Below, in pieces: positions 1-11,712 of a DNA stretch of 64,000 bases; the stretch's first letter is position 1, and each line of letters starts with the position of its first letter. The DNA lies in assembly GCF_027943255.1 (NCBI RefSeq), contig NC_072895.1, positions 49,016,001 to 49,080,000 of the forward strand, in the 5' to 3' direction. The notes under the pieces were generated by a model. That model saw only the letters and a program-made list of their open reading frames with translations, made no database searches and was not told where the DNA came from. This DNA is from Anastrepha obliqua. Taxonomy: Eukaryota; Arthropoda; Insecta; Diptera; Tephritidae. The position numbers and the translations under genes are program-made.

Positions 1-660
1 CAAGAACGATGTTTAGGTCGACACGAAGATATGAAACAAGCGACCGTTGTGGTAAGTGCGCACGATGTATGGAAATCTAATTTTATGCATTCTCGTTTTA
101 TTAACATACGAGTAAGTAGGTGTGAAAAAACTGATTTTTCATGCGTCGCATTTATTCCCTCAGATAAGTTAAGCAAAAATTAAATAGTATTTAAACAGTA
201 AAACGAGGCTACGAGACTGTAGTTTATGTTTACGAAATTTTATTTTTTATTAATGTGGGTTGCCACGCGCGCCAATGCGATTATTTGTAAGCACACTACG
301 AGTTTCTACAGTCTGTTCAATAGAAGCGTAACCGCCACAACTTGGAAGCTATTTGACCAATTCGATTCTAACAAGCTGCATTACATGGGCGTATAATATT
401 TATTATACGCAATATATTCAATAAAATGTGTAGCCACTACCATAAGCTATGATTTTACATCTTCGAGTCATATTTTGTGTTAATTTTTACACAAATTGTT
501 TTACTAATTAACTCCAAATTAGCTGAATTTCCTAGATAACTATTTACCGTCCATATTAGTATTCGCTTTAGTTTTTTCCTAAAAATTGTTCAATAATTTT
601 CAATAGAGCATCATGTGACTGTGAAGGCCAAACCAGCATTTCTATCCCCACACACATACA
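1..660. other. Unassigned AT-rich sequence
   Basis: I see no gene, RNA gene or recognisable repeat here. The stretch is AT-rich, with short homopolymer runs and no open frame with family motifs. It is probably intergenic or intronic host DNA. Confidence 0.4.
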
Positions 661-1611
661 CCTTCTGCTGCAGTACTTGGGATTATTGTCTTCATGTAAA
701 TCCAAGGATTGTATGCTGCACTGGTGCACAGATGGCTCGAAGACATCAGAAGGCATAGACATATGTGGTCCCAGAACCAAGCGTTCTGTGCTGATTGGTA
801 ATTTTTCAAGCATTTTCCAAATGGACGTAGGCCATATGTCTATGTGCAGAGTTAACTTAGACAGTAGCTTCCGGAATGAGCGAATTGCCATTCTGAGCGA
901 CAGTAAGGCGACATTCAAGGCTTTGTCATCATGTAAGACTAAGTTCTCTCTGGTCCTTGAGTGTATTTAGAAACTGAATCTGTTAAGAACGCACAATCGC
1001 ACCTGGCTAATTTTGGCCTCAGGACACGGGACTATAACTGTGAACGAAGTAACGAACGCATTGGCAAGAGCGTCTGCGGGCTCGTGATTAAGAGAACCCG
1101 AACCCTTCTTTGCTTTGGCATAACACACCATCAAGGATAAGTTTGGGGAGAAGAGCTTAGGCTAAGAGAGGTTAGCTGGCACCAAACTATGGGGATATGC
1201 CTGGCGAAATTCTTACTGGGCGGGTACAACAATAAGAGATTTAAAAAACTCATAAGGATAAGCTGAGAATTCCACAGGCATACTCACATGCAATTGCAGA
1301 CTGCCTAGCCATATGAACATGATCGGGATATCGTCAACTGATTCTTGTCGTTTCAGCTACCAATCCCCAAGACTCCATTGTACTTTCTCCTTGAATGCAG
1401 CACTATAGCGCAGAGAAGGTTAAAATATCTCGGCGATTCGCAGTCAGAAAGAAAGGCACATGCGCTCTGCCAACCCAGCTCTATGTTAAGTTTAATAAGG
1501 GAAATGGGTCTGTTTGAGGTACTGTTACGAGAAGAGGGCACAAAACGCCATCAGGTCGAAGTGCAAACCTCAGTTAAATCTAAATCTAAATCTAAATCAA
1601 AGGTTGGCTAG
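661..1611 (+). pseudogene. LINE ORF2 remnant: RNase H and C-terminal region
   Basis: This is the decayed 3' part of a non-LTR retrotransposon of the RNase H-bearing group (I/LOA/R1-like). Reading plus and allowing frameshifts, an RNase H start is visible as WCTDGSKTSEG (from about 720). The second acidic motif is ILSDSKATFKAL (about 892-930). A degraded ASGHGTITVNEVTNALARA (about 1019-1075) stands where related proteins have the conserved GH...GNE.AD.LA motif. The C-terminal LLECSTIAQRRLKYLG (about 1390-1435) resembles the CECPAL..RR...LG signature that ends such ORF2 proteins. Stops and frame changes show it is dead. The reverse transcriptase part is missing, as expected for a 5'-truncated copy. 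The exact clade is uncertain. Confidence 0.7.
1573..1600 (+). repeat. TAAATC microsatellite at LINE 3' end
   Basis: About four and a half copies of a TAAATC hexamer follow the C-terminal coding remnant. Many I/LOA-type LINEs end in short tandem repeats rather than poly(A). This may therefore be the element's own tail, though it could be a chance microsatellite. Confidence 0.5.
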
Positions 1612-3409
1612 TTCTTCCAAACTTCTTCACAGCTGATGGTTATTTTTGTTCATAAAAAGTTTATTCATAAAATTTAATAAATTTTGGTAAATTTTATTTA
1701 TAAAAACTGCATTCAATTTGGCGGTTAACACAAATAAATTGCTAAATACCTTTTCCGCGATGCTGTCCCAAACAAGAATCTTAACTGGATGCTTAACAAC
1801 TCATTGAAGTTGTCGATTATCAGCAGTACACCAGAAAGGACGTGTGCAACTATTCACCAAGTATTCTTCCGCGAATTTACGGCTAGGGAGGTTTTTTGGG
1901 TGTGAACATAGGAACACTGCCTCAAAACGGTTTTCATACGCGGAACTCATTTTATAAAAACAACCTACGTCTTATAAACTTCTCAAAAAACTAGAAAATT
2001 GTACCAGGCGTTTTGCGAAAAGGATATGCCTGTTTAAGAGAATTTAAATTTTTTTGTAGCGAAAATCTAATTTTTCCTATTAGACAAACTGTATATATAT
2101 GCAGAAGTATATGCATCGGTTAGGTTTTTCCGTGTCAAGCGACCCGCTACCACGTAAAGCGCTACAAATGCGCCAGAATTCGCGTACACAAAGGTATGAG
2201 TAGAGCTGAGCCATGAAAATGCATTTATTTTTAAATAGAATGCGAGTATTAGTATTTTACGTATGTATGTGTTTGTGTACAAGGAGATGTGAGTACAAGT
2301 ATGTGAGTGACTATTTATTCTAAATTGCTACTAGTTATTACTACCCTGTAAGGAAATCACTAGATGTAAAAAGTTAGAGCTTCAGTACTGCTCCTATTTT
2401 GCCAGATGTGAACTAAGTTTCCAAATGATTAGATAAGTACTAGTCTGAATATTGAGGAATTCGGCATAACTAAGCACTACTGTGGAACGACACGGAGTTA
2501 TATCCGGCCAAGAACTGCCACTCTCTAAAAATGTATGGGGGTCGTTTAAATCTCGGTCGAATTAGGTAATAATTAAATTATCATATATGTCGAGTGAAGT
2601 GAAACATTTCAGATCAGTGTTTTTACCAACTGGAAACCCATGGTTTTGGTTTTTTTTACTTTTTTCAACAGCTCCAAATTTCAACGAAATAAACAAGTTC
2701 GCTGGCACTTCTGGCTAGTTTCATTTTTTTTTTTTTTTGGTTTTTTAATATTGCAATGGATTCACTACTTAGTTTCAAACATTAACTATAAAAAAAATGT
2801 CCATCCAATGATGAGGTCGTTGCCGAAAAAGCCTTATATCTTAAAAGCTTCGCATAATTTTTTTTTATAACACATCAAAGTTTTGGAGGATCGCTTTGCT
2901 AAGTGCATTCCTTTGAGGGATATATCTTATTTTCTCTTATTTTCTTTCAGATTCCGGTCTCTTATCAATATGGATATCAAATTAGAGGTATTTCAGGCAG
3001 CTTTAATCTAGAAAAACCTTTGAGTAGGGTTACCAATTTTAAAATGTAGCAATCCTCTTTTAATAACTATGCAAGTCAACAAAATTTCCTCTTTTTTGAC
3101 TGGTTTTCTATTCTTTTGTGCGCCGAGGACGATTTTTGTACCTAAAACCGCCCATCACGCCATAGTTTTGAGAAAAATTGGAAGGTCTGGGCTCGCTCAT
3201 CACAAAATCATCACAGTTTTTCAAAATTCAAAAAAATGTAATATTAATATTTTTTTGAGGTCTACGGTTGCACCGAATTGCTGCCTAGTATATTAAAGCA
3301 TAAAATGTAATTAAAAGTTAAATAGACTACTGTGTTTTACAATTTAAATTAAAGTTTCTGAAACACTTCTCTAACGTTTTTAGTGAAATATTTAGCGTAT
3401 TCTCTTAAA
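1612..3409. other. Unassigned AT-rich sequence
   Basis: No coding or RNA gene is supported. Homopolymer-rich stretches occur around 2650-2870. The only recognisable piece is a short dispersed-repeat scrap at 2490-2527, listed separately. Confidence 0.35.
2490..2527 (+). repeat. Fragment of small dispersed repeat (also at 59.5 kb)
   Basis: Roughly 37 bases match, with about six differences, part of the small insertion at 59471-59596; the shared core is CCGGCCAAG. That places it in the same short repeat family. No tail or target duplication is visible here, so it is only a fragment. Confidence 0.45.
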
Positions 3410-4112
3410 CTAGAAGAAACTCTCAAAAAAAAAAGCTCTAAAAACCTCGACATTTCTGCAGCCTCTAAACAAAGCAGTGGAATTGGTCGCAAAACTGTTT
3501 TTTAAGAATCTCAAAATTAAAAAAAAAATGGTCGTGCAGATATATTCAAAAAGTATATTTTAGGTAAACATGAAAAGACCCCGAAACCTTCGAAAAACTT
3601 GAAATTTATGTAGGTCCAAAAAATTCCTCTAAAAATCGGTGCGAAGAATAATTTTTGTGCGCAATAATTAAAAAAAATTCTCGAAAACCAATTCAAAAGT
3701 ATATCGAAAGTAATTTTAAAAATACCTCAAAAATCCCAAAAATTCTGAAAGCCTCGATAATTTTCCGGATTAGAAAAAGTGCTGTAAAAATTTATCTGAA
3801 ATCCAGTTCTTAAGAGTTTCAAGAACTATTAAGAGAACTGGTCGTGACAATAGATTTAAAAACTATCCTGGAAGTAAGCTTGAAAGGTGCAGAAAAACTC
3901 CTAAAAACTCGAGATTTTTGTAGGCTTAAAAAATTCCTCCGAAAATCGGTGTGAAGATTAAAATTTATAGTACGAAAAATTTTCTAAAAAAACTATTCTC
4001 GAAAACCAATTCAAGAGGTAAGTAAGTAAATTTGAAAAGTCCTCGAAAACCCCGCAATTTTTACAGGCTTAAAAAATTTAGTCATAAGAGTTTTCGAAAA
4101 AAGAGTCGCGAA
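3410..4112. repeat. Degenerate tandem repeat, period about 310 bp
   Basis: Corresponding blocks recur at about 310-bp spacing: GGTCGTG at 3530 and 3840, an ATTCCTC..AAATCGGTG block at about 3623 and 3932, and CTCGAAAACCAATTCA at about 3679 and 3996. A third partial unit follows at 4020-4110. The units are strongly diverged and non-coding. It is probably an old satellite array or a duplicated stretch of an unidentified transposon. Confidence 0.55.
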
Positions 4113-6119
4113 AATAGGTTTGAGTGTTGCCACTTTACCCCTAACGTCGCAAAAAGAGTCGAATTTGTTAAAAAGAAAAACTAGACAATGATCAATAGCA
4201 ACACCAGATTTGGAACTACTATAAGATGAGCAATACAATTAAAACGAATATAAAAAAATAGTCACTCTGTGATTTAGCCTTAAATTTACTTTGTGGCTAG
4301 TGGAATATTTTTGTTGAGTTGTTTACTTAAACGATTTTGAGTACAAAGCTTACATTTGATTGAACAGTTAAAGTGCTGACTTTCGCTATTATTTGGTGGT
4401 TACAACTGGTTACGAAAGGTGCTGCGAAAAATTTCAAGCTTTTCGAACCTGCCACTTTTCACATTTAAAGAATCCTCTAACACAATTTTATATTAGAAAG
4501 ATACAATTACAACAAGCCGTTTTTCTAAGCAAATCTCAGTTGCCCAGGTGTTGCATGAGTATTTTAAGCATAAGCAGAACAAACACCTTGGCAAACATTT
4601 TTTACCAGCGGAGGAAATAAAGCTCAATAAAATAGGAAAAATATTAAAATTTTTTGAGTAAGTTGAATAGAACTTCCAGGTTGCATTGCTAAATTCCCTC
4701 ATAATAATAATATCGAAAAAGATCCCACGGGAACTTGATGGAACTAAAATATGTAGATAATTTCAAATTAACCTTGCAACTCAGCTCACTACCATCGCAA
4801 TTGTTAGGAGCCAGTGAATTTCCTTACAGGGGAGTACCACCACTTTACTGCTGTTTGCCTTGTTGACTTTGCTATGTACGCGAAATGGGTTTACCCATTG
4901 AAAATGTTAAGTGAATGGCTCCAAACTCTGTTTCATCTACAACAATAAAAGACGCTGGCTTTGTAGATATGAATGTAATGCCGGAGTTGTGCAATAATAA
5001 ATGCTACATCTATATGAAAATTTGTTGTTTGTTAGTGTTCATGCGGTCATGTCTGTAAGAGCTAGGATTCGTGGAATTGTTAAACCAGTTATTTTTGAAT
5101 ACAACTTAGTTGTATTCAAAGTGCATTTAAACTTCCTAAATGCATGCATGCTTTTAAGTAAAGTGCATTTCATTTCATCTGTAAAATAAATTTCTATTTA
5201 AATAGTTTTACCTACGTACTGAGTCAACATATTACGCCAAATTTATTTTAAATTAAAGTAAATTGAATAAGCATGTAAAATAAGCAAAAAAGATATTTAT
5301 AGCGCGTTTAATAACCACAGCACAGAGGCTTACCGGCAATTTTTGATATCTCTTTTGTTTCTTATTTAATTTTAATTGCTTTCTTGTAGGATGTAATAAT
5401 AGTAATTTAATATTAATTTTTTGCTAAAATATTTTTTTTTATTTAAAATATTTTGTAAATTAAAGAATCAACCAAAATTGGTAAATTTTCATCAAAATAC
5501 GAAACATTTCAATTAGAATTTTTAGAAAAATGTTGGGTATGCAGTATTAAAGCTCATTAAATTTTTGTAGAGTACAAGTTTAAAGTGGTGTATTCTTCTT
5601 CATTAATTAGCACGATATTTAGATAAATCAATATTCAATGGAATTTAGAATTGCATACTCGAAATTTTTCTAAAAATTCTGATAGTGTGAAATTTAGATG
5701 AAAATATGTGGGTTGTGTTTTAATGTACGCAGAGTCTGAATCTTTGATTGATATGGTTTTTGTGGAGGAGCAAGCTGCGTATAAAAGAATTTTATTGAAA
5801 AATAATAAAAATTATTTTACGCAGCGTAGATATTATTTGACCTAGCAACTTTTACTCCCAGCTAGTGGTAAGTACATTTATTATGCAAAAGGACTATTAT
5901 GCAGACAGTTTTATTTAACCATAAATATTCGTATATGTTGAAAATTTCATGAATTAAAATACAAAATGAAATAAGCTAAAGCTAAAAAAAAGTAAACAAT
6001 TTTTTTCTGTATAGAACCAAAAAGTAATGCGCCTTAACTATAACATTAAGTGAAGTAGTAGTTGTTGAAGTGACTGAATATTTCTACTGAAATAATCCTA
6101 ATTAGCAGTACCAACACCG
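4113..6119. other. Unassigned AT-rich sequence with one small inverted repeat
   Basis: No gene is recognised. Open frames at 4393-4620 and 5001-5189 have no motif and no codon structure I would trust. The only repeat seen is the small inverted repeat at 5510-5686, listed separately. Confidence 0.35.
5510..5686. repeat. Small inverted repeat, possible MITE
   Basis: Arms of about 34 bp at roughly 5512-5546 and 5650-5685 are reverse complements with a few mismatches; both contain GAATTTTTAGAAAAAT and a TATGCA motif. The same arm motif recurs in the Tc1-like repeats at 10.8, 52.7 and 57.0 kb, and inverted at 29.5 and 57.8 kb. This is probably a palindromic derivative of that family. Confidence 0.45.
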
Positions 6120-7330
6120 TTTTGCTACCACTGATCTCCTGTGATGATATCTGATATATTGGTTTTTTTTGCATTTGTTTTTTAAGTCAGATCCATTTTG
6201 CGAGATCCAAGTGTAGCGGCAAATGCTTTATCTCGATGTTTGAGATCTCATTAATTTGCTGCAGGAAAGGCTTACCGAAAGAGCGAAGTCTTGCACGAGC
6301 TCGCCCTGGACATTCACAGAAGTAGTGGAAAAGACTTTCCTACGCCCCTTCCGCTTGACAGCTTCTGCAGATGAGATTGAAAGGAAGGTTGAGCCTGGCT
6401 GCATTACCCTTTACTTTCTAGTGACCTTTAAGGCTTGTAATACTACGTGAAATGTTTGAGCGAGAGTATCGTAATCGGTAATTCGTCGTTTGTATTTTGT
6501 ACGACGGCCATGTGGTTTTTGTTGTAACGCATGTTCCTAATTGATTCCACCTTCTTTCGGCTAAAGCGTGATCGTGCGCAGTAATGTAGTAATGAAATGT
6601 AGTAAGTTCTGCTTGGAACGTGTTGGAGTATAAGTCGTGGAGTTGGAGTTCAGGAAGTCGAATTGACTGAGATAGATTGAGCGGCTCCAAATAGAAGCCA
6701 GCTCTCATACCACAGTTCATCTTAGAACCGTCAGTGTAGATTTGAATATCGTACCTCCCAATCAGCTTCCTTTTACCCCATTGAGTTCTCGTTGGAAAAC
6801 GTACCGAGTTGAAGTTAAGATCGAGGACTATGTAGCCTGATTTGTTTTTGAGCAGAGAGGGTCCCCGTAGGAGGATCTTGCTGTGACCGTACGACCTTGT
6901 TGCCCAACTTCCTATATCTCTGAATCTCATCGCGCTGCAAGTAGCGATTGTTTTTATATGTAAGTCGAATAGTAACACATGTGTTAGTACATTTAGCGCT
7001 TCAGTACGACTGGTGCTAAGCGCTCCTGTGGTTTGGTTGTATTTCTTTTTTATTGCGGACCATCAGAGTAGTATTGTATTCGCATATGTTAGTGTATTGG
7101 CCTTACATTGGCTGTGTAGGACCAATTGAATAGTTTTGGCCGGAGACCTCATTTTTTACCCAACGTCTCTTATACGTCTAAAGTGCTATATTTGCTTTCT
7201 TTACGCTGTACTCTACGCTGGACCTCCAGCTGAGTTTGGGATCTAAGATGACATCTAAATATTTTGCCTGTTGTGTTAGCAAAAGACTAATGCCGTTTAA
7301 TTTTGGGAGATTAAAGTTTGGTATAAGTGA
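6120..7330 (-). pseudogene. LINE ORF2 remnant: RT thumb, RNase H, C-terminal zinc motif
   Basis: Reading minus, high to low coordinates. An RT thumb segment, KYLDVILDPKLSWRSSVEY, lies at about 7210-7270. RNase H follows with IYTDGSKMNCGMRAG (about 6700-6750) and the glutamate motif FQAELTTF. The C-terminal region carries ICRSC...YFCECPGRARARLRSFG (about 6250-6385), the CCHC-like signature of RNase H-bearing LINEs (I/LOA/R1-like). The longest intact piece is 186 codons (6418-6978), and stops and frameshifts separate the rest. Everything upstream of the RT thumb is absent. The element is dead. Confidence 0.75.
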
Positions 7331-7619
7331 AGTAGGAAGTCTTTATAATTTTTATTTTTATTCGCTTGCCCGAGAGAGAAATTTTGTAATATCCTGATTG
7401 AAGAAGTTCTTCCTTCTATAGTTAAAAAAAAGGCCAGATAATTGCCAAAAGCTTATCTTGATATTATTTTTGAATCATTAGGCAAATTTAGCAAATGGCA
7501 ATCAATGGCAATTCACTACGAAATTAGACCGTTTTGTTACAGTTCGGAAAAAATCGCAGAACCCAAAATGTTATATTTGTGTTCATTCGTGCAGCATTTA
7601 TGTTAGAATCAAAACGGGT

Positions 7620-7862
7620 TTCTGGCTTTACTTCAGCTCCAATGATACAAAATTTCATATGGCCGTCCAGCTTCATAACTTTACAGTTATTTTCGCTGAT
7701 TAGCCTACTAAGGCGTGTCTGATCTTTGATGTTCATGTTACCAGAACGGAATTTTTGAAACCGCAGCTTTGCTATTACCCTTTTTATCTCCAAAAACGTA
7801 TCCCCTAAAACTTTTCTTGAGGCATAAAATCATCTTTAAATTGTCGTACAGCATAACATGGC
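7620..7862 (-). pseudogene. Mariner transposase N-terminal remnant
   Basis: On the minus strand, FQKFRSGNMNIKDQTRLSR matches the mariner signature around the helix-turn-helix linker (usually W..KFRSGDF...D..R.GRP). A frameshifted upstream piece reads FGDKKGNSKAAV, corresponding to the preceding helix. No catalytic domain follows at lower coordinates, so this is a fragment. It is in the wrong order relative to the mariner C-terminus at 8865-9070 to be the same copy without rearrangement. Confidence 0.6.
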
Positions 7863-8864
7863 GTAATGCATATATTATGGAATATAGCTCACATATATGT
7901 CTTTAATAAGCCATATTCCGGAAAATAGTATGTACCACTAAGACTCCCCTGCGTATGAGTAATATTTATTAGGAATAAGCAGATAATTTCAACATACTCT
8001 TCTTTTGACCGGATAATAGTGAACTATCGAGGCAATAAAATATCATTTCCGTCTTTATTGCCAACTACAGCCCTTGTCAATCAAACCTTCAGTACAGATT
8101 CGCGAATTTCAGCATTTATTTCACCGGTGGTATTTTGTGAATGCTGTCTGTATATTTGGCGTAATATTATATTTATTCTCAAAGCCGCACAAAAAATACT
8201 CTTACTTAGTCAAATTGCAGCCACTAATCGGCTAATCGACATCAACATGCTTTGATTTCCATATAGGATGGAGGTCTAAAACCAAGTTCATATAAAGACA
8301 ATTTTTTTCGAAAATCCTCATGGAACATTTCGCTTAAAGCTGCTCTTTTTCCCTATATATTGCCTAATTATTATAAATGCTCAATCCTAACACTTGATTT
8401 TTAGAAGGCAAATAGAATGGGCACTGCATACGTAAATTAACAAGAAACGTCAGCTTAATTAGAAAGCATCCATTAGTCGCATTTTCAAAACCAACATAAC
8501 CAAGTAATAAAAACCCTTTTGAGAAGAAAATAGAAACGTTCTTCCTATAGATCTAATAATTTGTATAACCTGCAAATATAAACATATGGTGGCCTTCACT
8601 AGCGAATTTTTTTGGAAACATTTATTTTGGAAATTCATTTCCTGACTCTTCAGTATGAATAAATTTATGATTGATTGTTATTAGAAAATATTAAAAAAAA
8701 AAAAAATATTTAAAACTTTAGTTGAAATGCACTATAAGTATGGCCAACTTTTCCTATAGATCCTGCATATATTGCGTTGATTACTGTGCCACTTATACTT
8801 ACTTGCATTGATTACTATATGAATTGTAGGTCGTTTGATAGCAACATAAGCTCGAATATTTTTT
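7863..8864. other. Unassigned AT-rich sequence
   Basis: No gene or family motif was recognised. A 78-codon open frame at 8019-8255 shows no domain features and is probably chance. Confidence 0.35.
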
Positions 8865-9070
8865 TTGTACTTAAAACTTCTTTGACTTTGATACTTCGCT
8901 AGTAGTCCAGTCATCAAAGGTCCTTTTAAATGCGTTTGAAGAGATCTTCTTTAGCCCCTTCAGCGAATTCTCCTTAATGGCCTCTATCGACTCAAAGCGG
9001 CGTCCGAGGTATGGCAATTTAAGTTTTGGGAGAAGAAAAGAGTCACAGAGAAGTCATTGTTTCGAGATTA
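8865..9070 (-). pseudogene. Mariner transposase C-terminal remnant
   Basis: A minus-strand frame gives PKLKLPYLGRRFESIEAIK followed by ENSLKGLKKISSNAFKRTF. This corresponds to the mariner C-terminus after the last catalytic aspartate (usually L+.KL+.PLKG.RF..IE.IK and a following helix). Only the last fifth or so of a transposase is present. No terminal repeat could be paired. Confidence 0.55.
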
Positions 9071-9264
9071 TAAGACTATAATTGTTTTATTAATGTAATA
9101 CTTTTTTAATTTCTAAATTTGTCTACATTTTATTTGAATATCTTTCAGTGATATATACATCATACAAAATTTCGGAATCGGCCGAATAATAATTTTTCCA
9201 ACATTTTAAAAATTAGTTCTGAACCTCAGTTACATCAGATCTTAGCTTTATGAGCTGAAGCTTG

Positions 9265-9962
9265 ACGAGTATTAACCTTCCATCGACAGCGGGACTCTAT
9301 ATAAATGAAGAAAAGGCGAAGTACATAACATAATCCTATCATGGCAGTCACATCAGAATCAGAAGTTATGTTTTTGAGTTATTGCAAGAGTTTAAATTCT
9401 TAGGTGTAATACTCAGTATAAATAAGGATATGTTCTCATCTATACAAGACTGTATTCAGGTAGCTAACAGAGCATACTTTGGCCATATCAAACATATGAA
9501 GTCTTCGTTGTGGGGTCCAATATAGGTGCTTTACGTTAATGAGATGAATTTACTGATGCGATTTGAAAGAAAAATTCTTAGAAGAATATTCGGCCCTGTA
9601 GAATTTGAACACGATTCATACCAAATACGGTATAAACACGAGCTCGGTGTTTTAATCGCGGGAGGAAATATAACGCGGCTTATAAAGTCCCAAAGACTAC
9701 GGTGGTATGGACACATTTTAAGAATGAGCAGCGAAAGAACGACCAAAAAAAGTATTTGAAGAAAATCCTCAAAGAGCAAGAATGAGAGGTCGGCCAAGGA
9801 GATGATGATTGCAAGACGTAAAAGGCGATATACGAAAGATGAAAATCTCACAGCTTAGAGCGAAAGCGGGCTGTCGAGAAGAATGGAGGCGTATTGTAGA
9901 TGAGCAATGGTCCTCCCCGGACTGTAATGCCAAGATAATTGACAGCAAAAGTAAGGAAAATA
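9265..9962 (+). pseudogene. LINE ORF2 3' end (APE-type)
   Basis: Downstream part of an APE-type non-LTR reverse transcriptase. GLYINEEKAKYI and FKFLGVILS (9295-9420) are the post-YADD palm and thumb. The frame from 9526 carries ERKILRRIFGPVEFEHDS, IKSQRLRWYGHILRM and, after a frameshift, GRPRR and AGCREEWRRI. The same order of motifs is found in the longer element at 38178-40020 (ERKVLRRIFGAI, IKAQRLR, GRPRTRW), so both belong to one family. The copy is 5'-truncated and has stops. Confidence 0.75.
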
Positions 9963-10656
9963 ATACGAAATCATTCTTCTTATGCTTATCCTTAAACATT
10001 TTTCAACCTAGTAGAAAACATCAATAAAAAATACTAATTAATAAAAAAAATATTTGTTAATATTATTTTGGTCCTATCTAGTCGTACCTAAATTTAATAA
10101 TTTTAAAAGTTCACACTATTCACCAATATAGTCAAACTGTAGATTTTCAAAGAATAGGTATATTCCATACCATAACTTAAGTGTTAGCTATTTGGAAGTA
10201 ACTTAACTTTAACAAAATAAATTTTGTATGCCTTCACTTGACCGAATAGTTTCCCCTAAATATGGGTTTTTATAAGAAATTTTTCATTATAGAAAAACAT
10301 GGAAGAGTTTGTTATTACTACAGTGTCTTTTTCTATAATCTGATATTTTATGCTCTTATTAAGCATCGACTAATCGAATGGTGTTCAGCCTACAACTCAT
10401 TCGGCTTAAGCACAAAAAATAATGCAATTCATAACGAATTGATAACCTCCGCATTTTCTATCTAAAAAATACCCATTCATTGCCATTAGTCTTATTTTAT
10501 GGTGTATGTGAAATAATTGTTGCCAAGTCAATGTTTCAAAAGTGTACGATTCATTGTCGGGGTGACATTGTATGAGTGACATTCCTCCTCATGTGCGGTC
10601 TCTACACACATATGAATGTTATATACGTATGAAAATACACATACCTATATAATACA
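9963..10656. other. Unassigned AT-rich sequence
   Basis: Beyond the LINE 3' end I see no gene or repeat. A 67-codon frame at 10262-10465 has no recognisable domain. Confidence 0.35.
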
Positions 10657-10900
10657 CTTATGGTCACAATAATAATAGCGAGATATATGGAAAAGTTTTG
10701 ACTGTTTTGATTTTTTTTTATTAAAAAATAAAGCTCGTACTACGAAAAAAACCACATAACTCAATGTTTGAAACTCTGCCCAAAACTTTAAAAAATGCAA
10801 CATATTTTTAACAAAATTTCGAACTTTTTGGTCGGAATTTTTAGAAATATTCTCAGTTTTTAGTGTTTTAGCCCAGAAAATTTTGGTGGAATATAATATT
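10657..10900 (+). repeat. Tc1-like terminal/non-coding repeat fragment
   Basis: The left end reads TATGGTCACAATAATAATAG, resembling Tc1-like terminal repeats such as those of Bari elements. The body, ending in a GAATTTTTAGAAA motif and TTTTAGCCCA, aligns loosely with the repeats at 52527-52790 and 56753-57160. The right half is missing because the SINE at 10901 follows directly. No transposase is present. Confidence 0.4.
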
Positions 10901-11178
10901 GGTGGCCGCCGTAGCCAAATGTGTTGGTGCGTGACTATTACTAGGTAGTATCCGAGCTTGTGGCACCAAATGATAGAAAGTTTTTCTAAGAGCGATCAGC
11001 GCTCCGCAGGCTATGACAAATCCCCGAGTGCATTTTTGCCATGGGGAGGCTCCTCCTAAAAATCCTCTGTGGCATAAAACCGTAGGTGCTCCATTTTGGA
11101 AAAGACATCTCTATGCACACCACAGATTGGAGAAGGAGACCTGCCAACCAGCTAACAAAGAATATAAGCGCCAATTAC
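10901..11178 (+). mobile_element. tRNA-related SINE, degraded copy
   Basis: The head GGTGGCCGCCGTAGCC and the A-box region TAGCCAAATGTGTTGG are recognisable. The B-box is lost in a deletion near 10945-10990. The body (CCGAGTG.ATTT..GCCATG, then GTAGGTGCTCC) and the 3' end AAGCGCCAATTAC are diverged. Its neighbours are a truncated Tc1-like repeat on the left and an internally deleted DD41D element starting at 11195. Confidence 0.75.
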
Positions 11179-11194
11179 ATAATAAATATATATA

Positions 11195-11710
11195 GGGTTG
11201 TTCAATAGGTGCGCTTCAACTTTTTTCCGATAGGGAGGGCGAAAGACGCAATATTTTTTATTTTTTGCTTGTCATTTGTAAACTTCATTAGTATACATTT
11301 CATCATGGAACGCTAAACACTTGAGCAACGATTGCAAATCGTGCAAATTTTTTATGAAAATAATCGTTCTGTTGCTGCTACTTTAAGAGCATTAAGGCCA
11401 TTTTACGGTCCATTTAACAAGCCGTCCCGTTTTGGGGTTATGTGAAGTCACGATTTGTGAGCTCAGAGCCAATATTGAACGCGAAATTGCTTAAATTTCG
11501 GCCGATTTATGCAAAAGAGTGGTCGAAAATTGGGTTCAACGATTGGACTTCGTAAAACGTGCACGCGGTGGTCATGCAAAAGAAATCGAATTTCATATTT
11601 AAATGTATATGTTCAAACTCGAAAAAAAAAAAATTAGTTAAAAAAGTCAAACCGTTTGTGTTTTATTCAAAAAAGTTCAAAAGTTGAAGCGCTCTTACTG
11701 AAAAACGCTT
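11195..11710 (+). mobile_element. Internally deleted DD41D-type mariner (MITE-like)
   Basis: Terminal inverted repeats share GCGCTTCAACTTTT (left 11211-11224, right inverted about 11673-11686). TA lies outside both ends (11193-11194 and 11711-11712). The inside starts with a transposase N-terminus, LEQRLQIVQIFYENNRSVAA, to FYGPFNKP. It then jumps to a C-terminus, WGYVKSRF to VHAVVMQKKSNFIF. The whole catalytic centre is deleted, leaving 516 bp. This is the classic route from an autonomous Tc1/mariner to a non-autonomous element. It resembles the intact DD41D element at 15854-17164 in family but is clearly not a direct derivative of it. Confidence 0.8.
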
Positions 11711-11712
11711 TA

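Noticed and set aside
7524..9070. Joining the mariner N-terminus (7.6-7.9 kb) and C-terminus (8.9-9.1 kb) as one element
   Set aside because: Both are on the minus strand, but the C-terminal part lies upstream of the N-terminal part, so they cannot be one simple copy.
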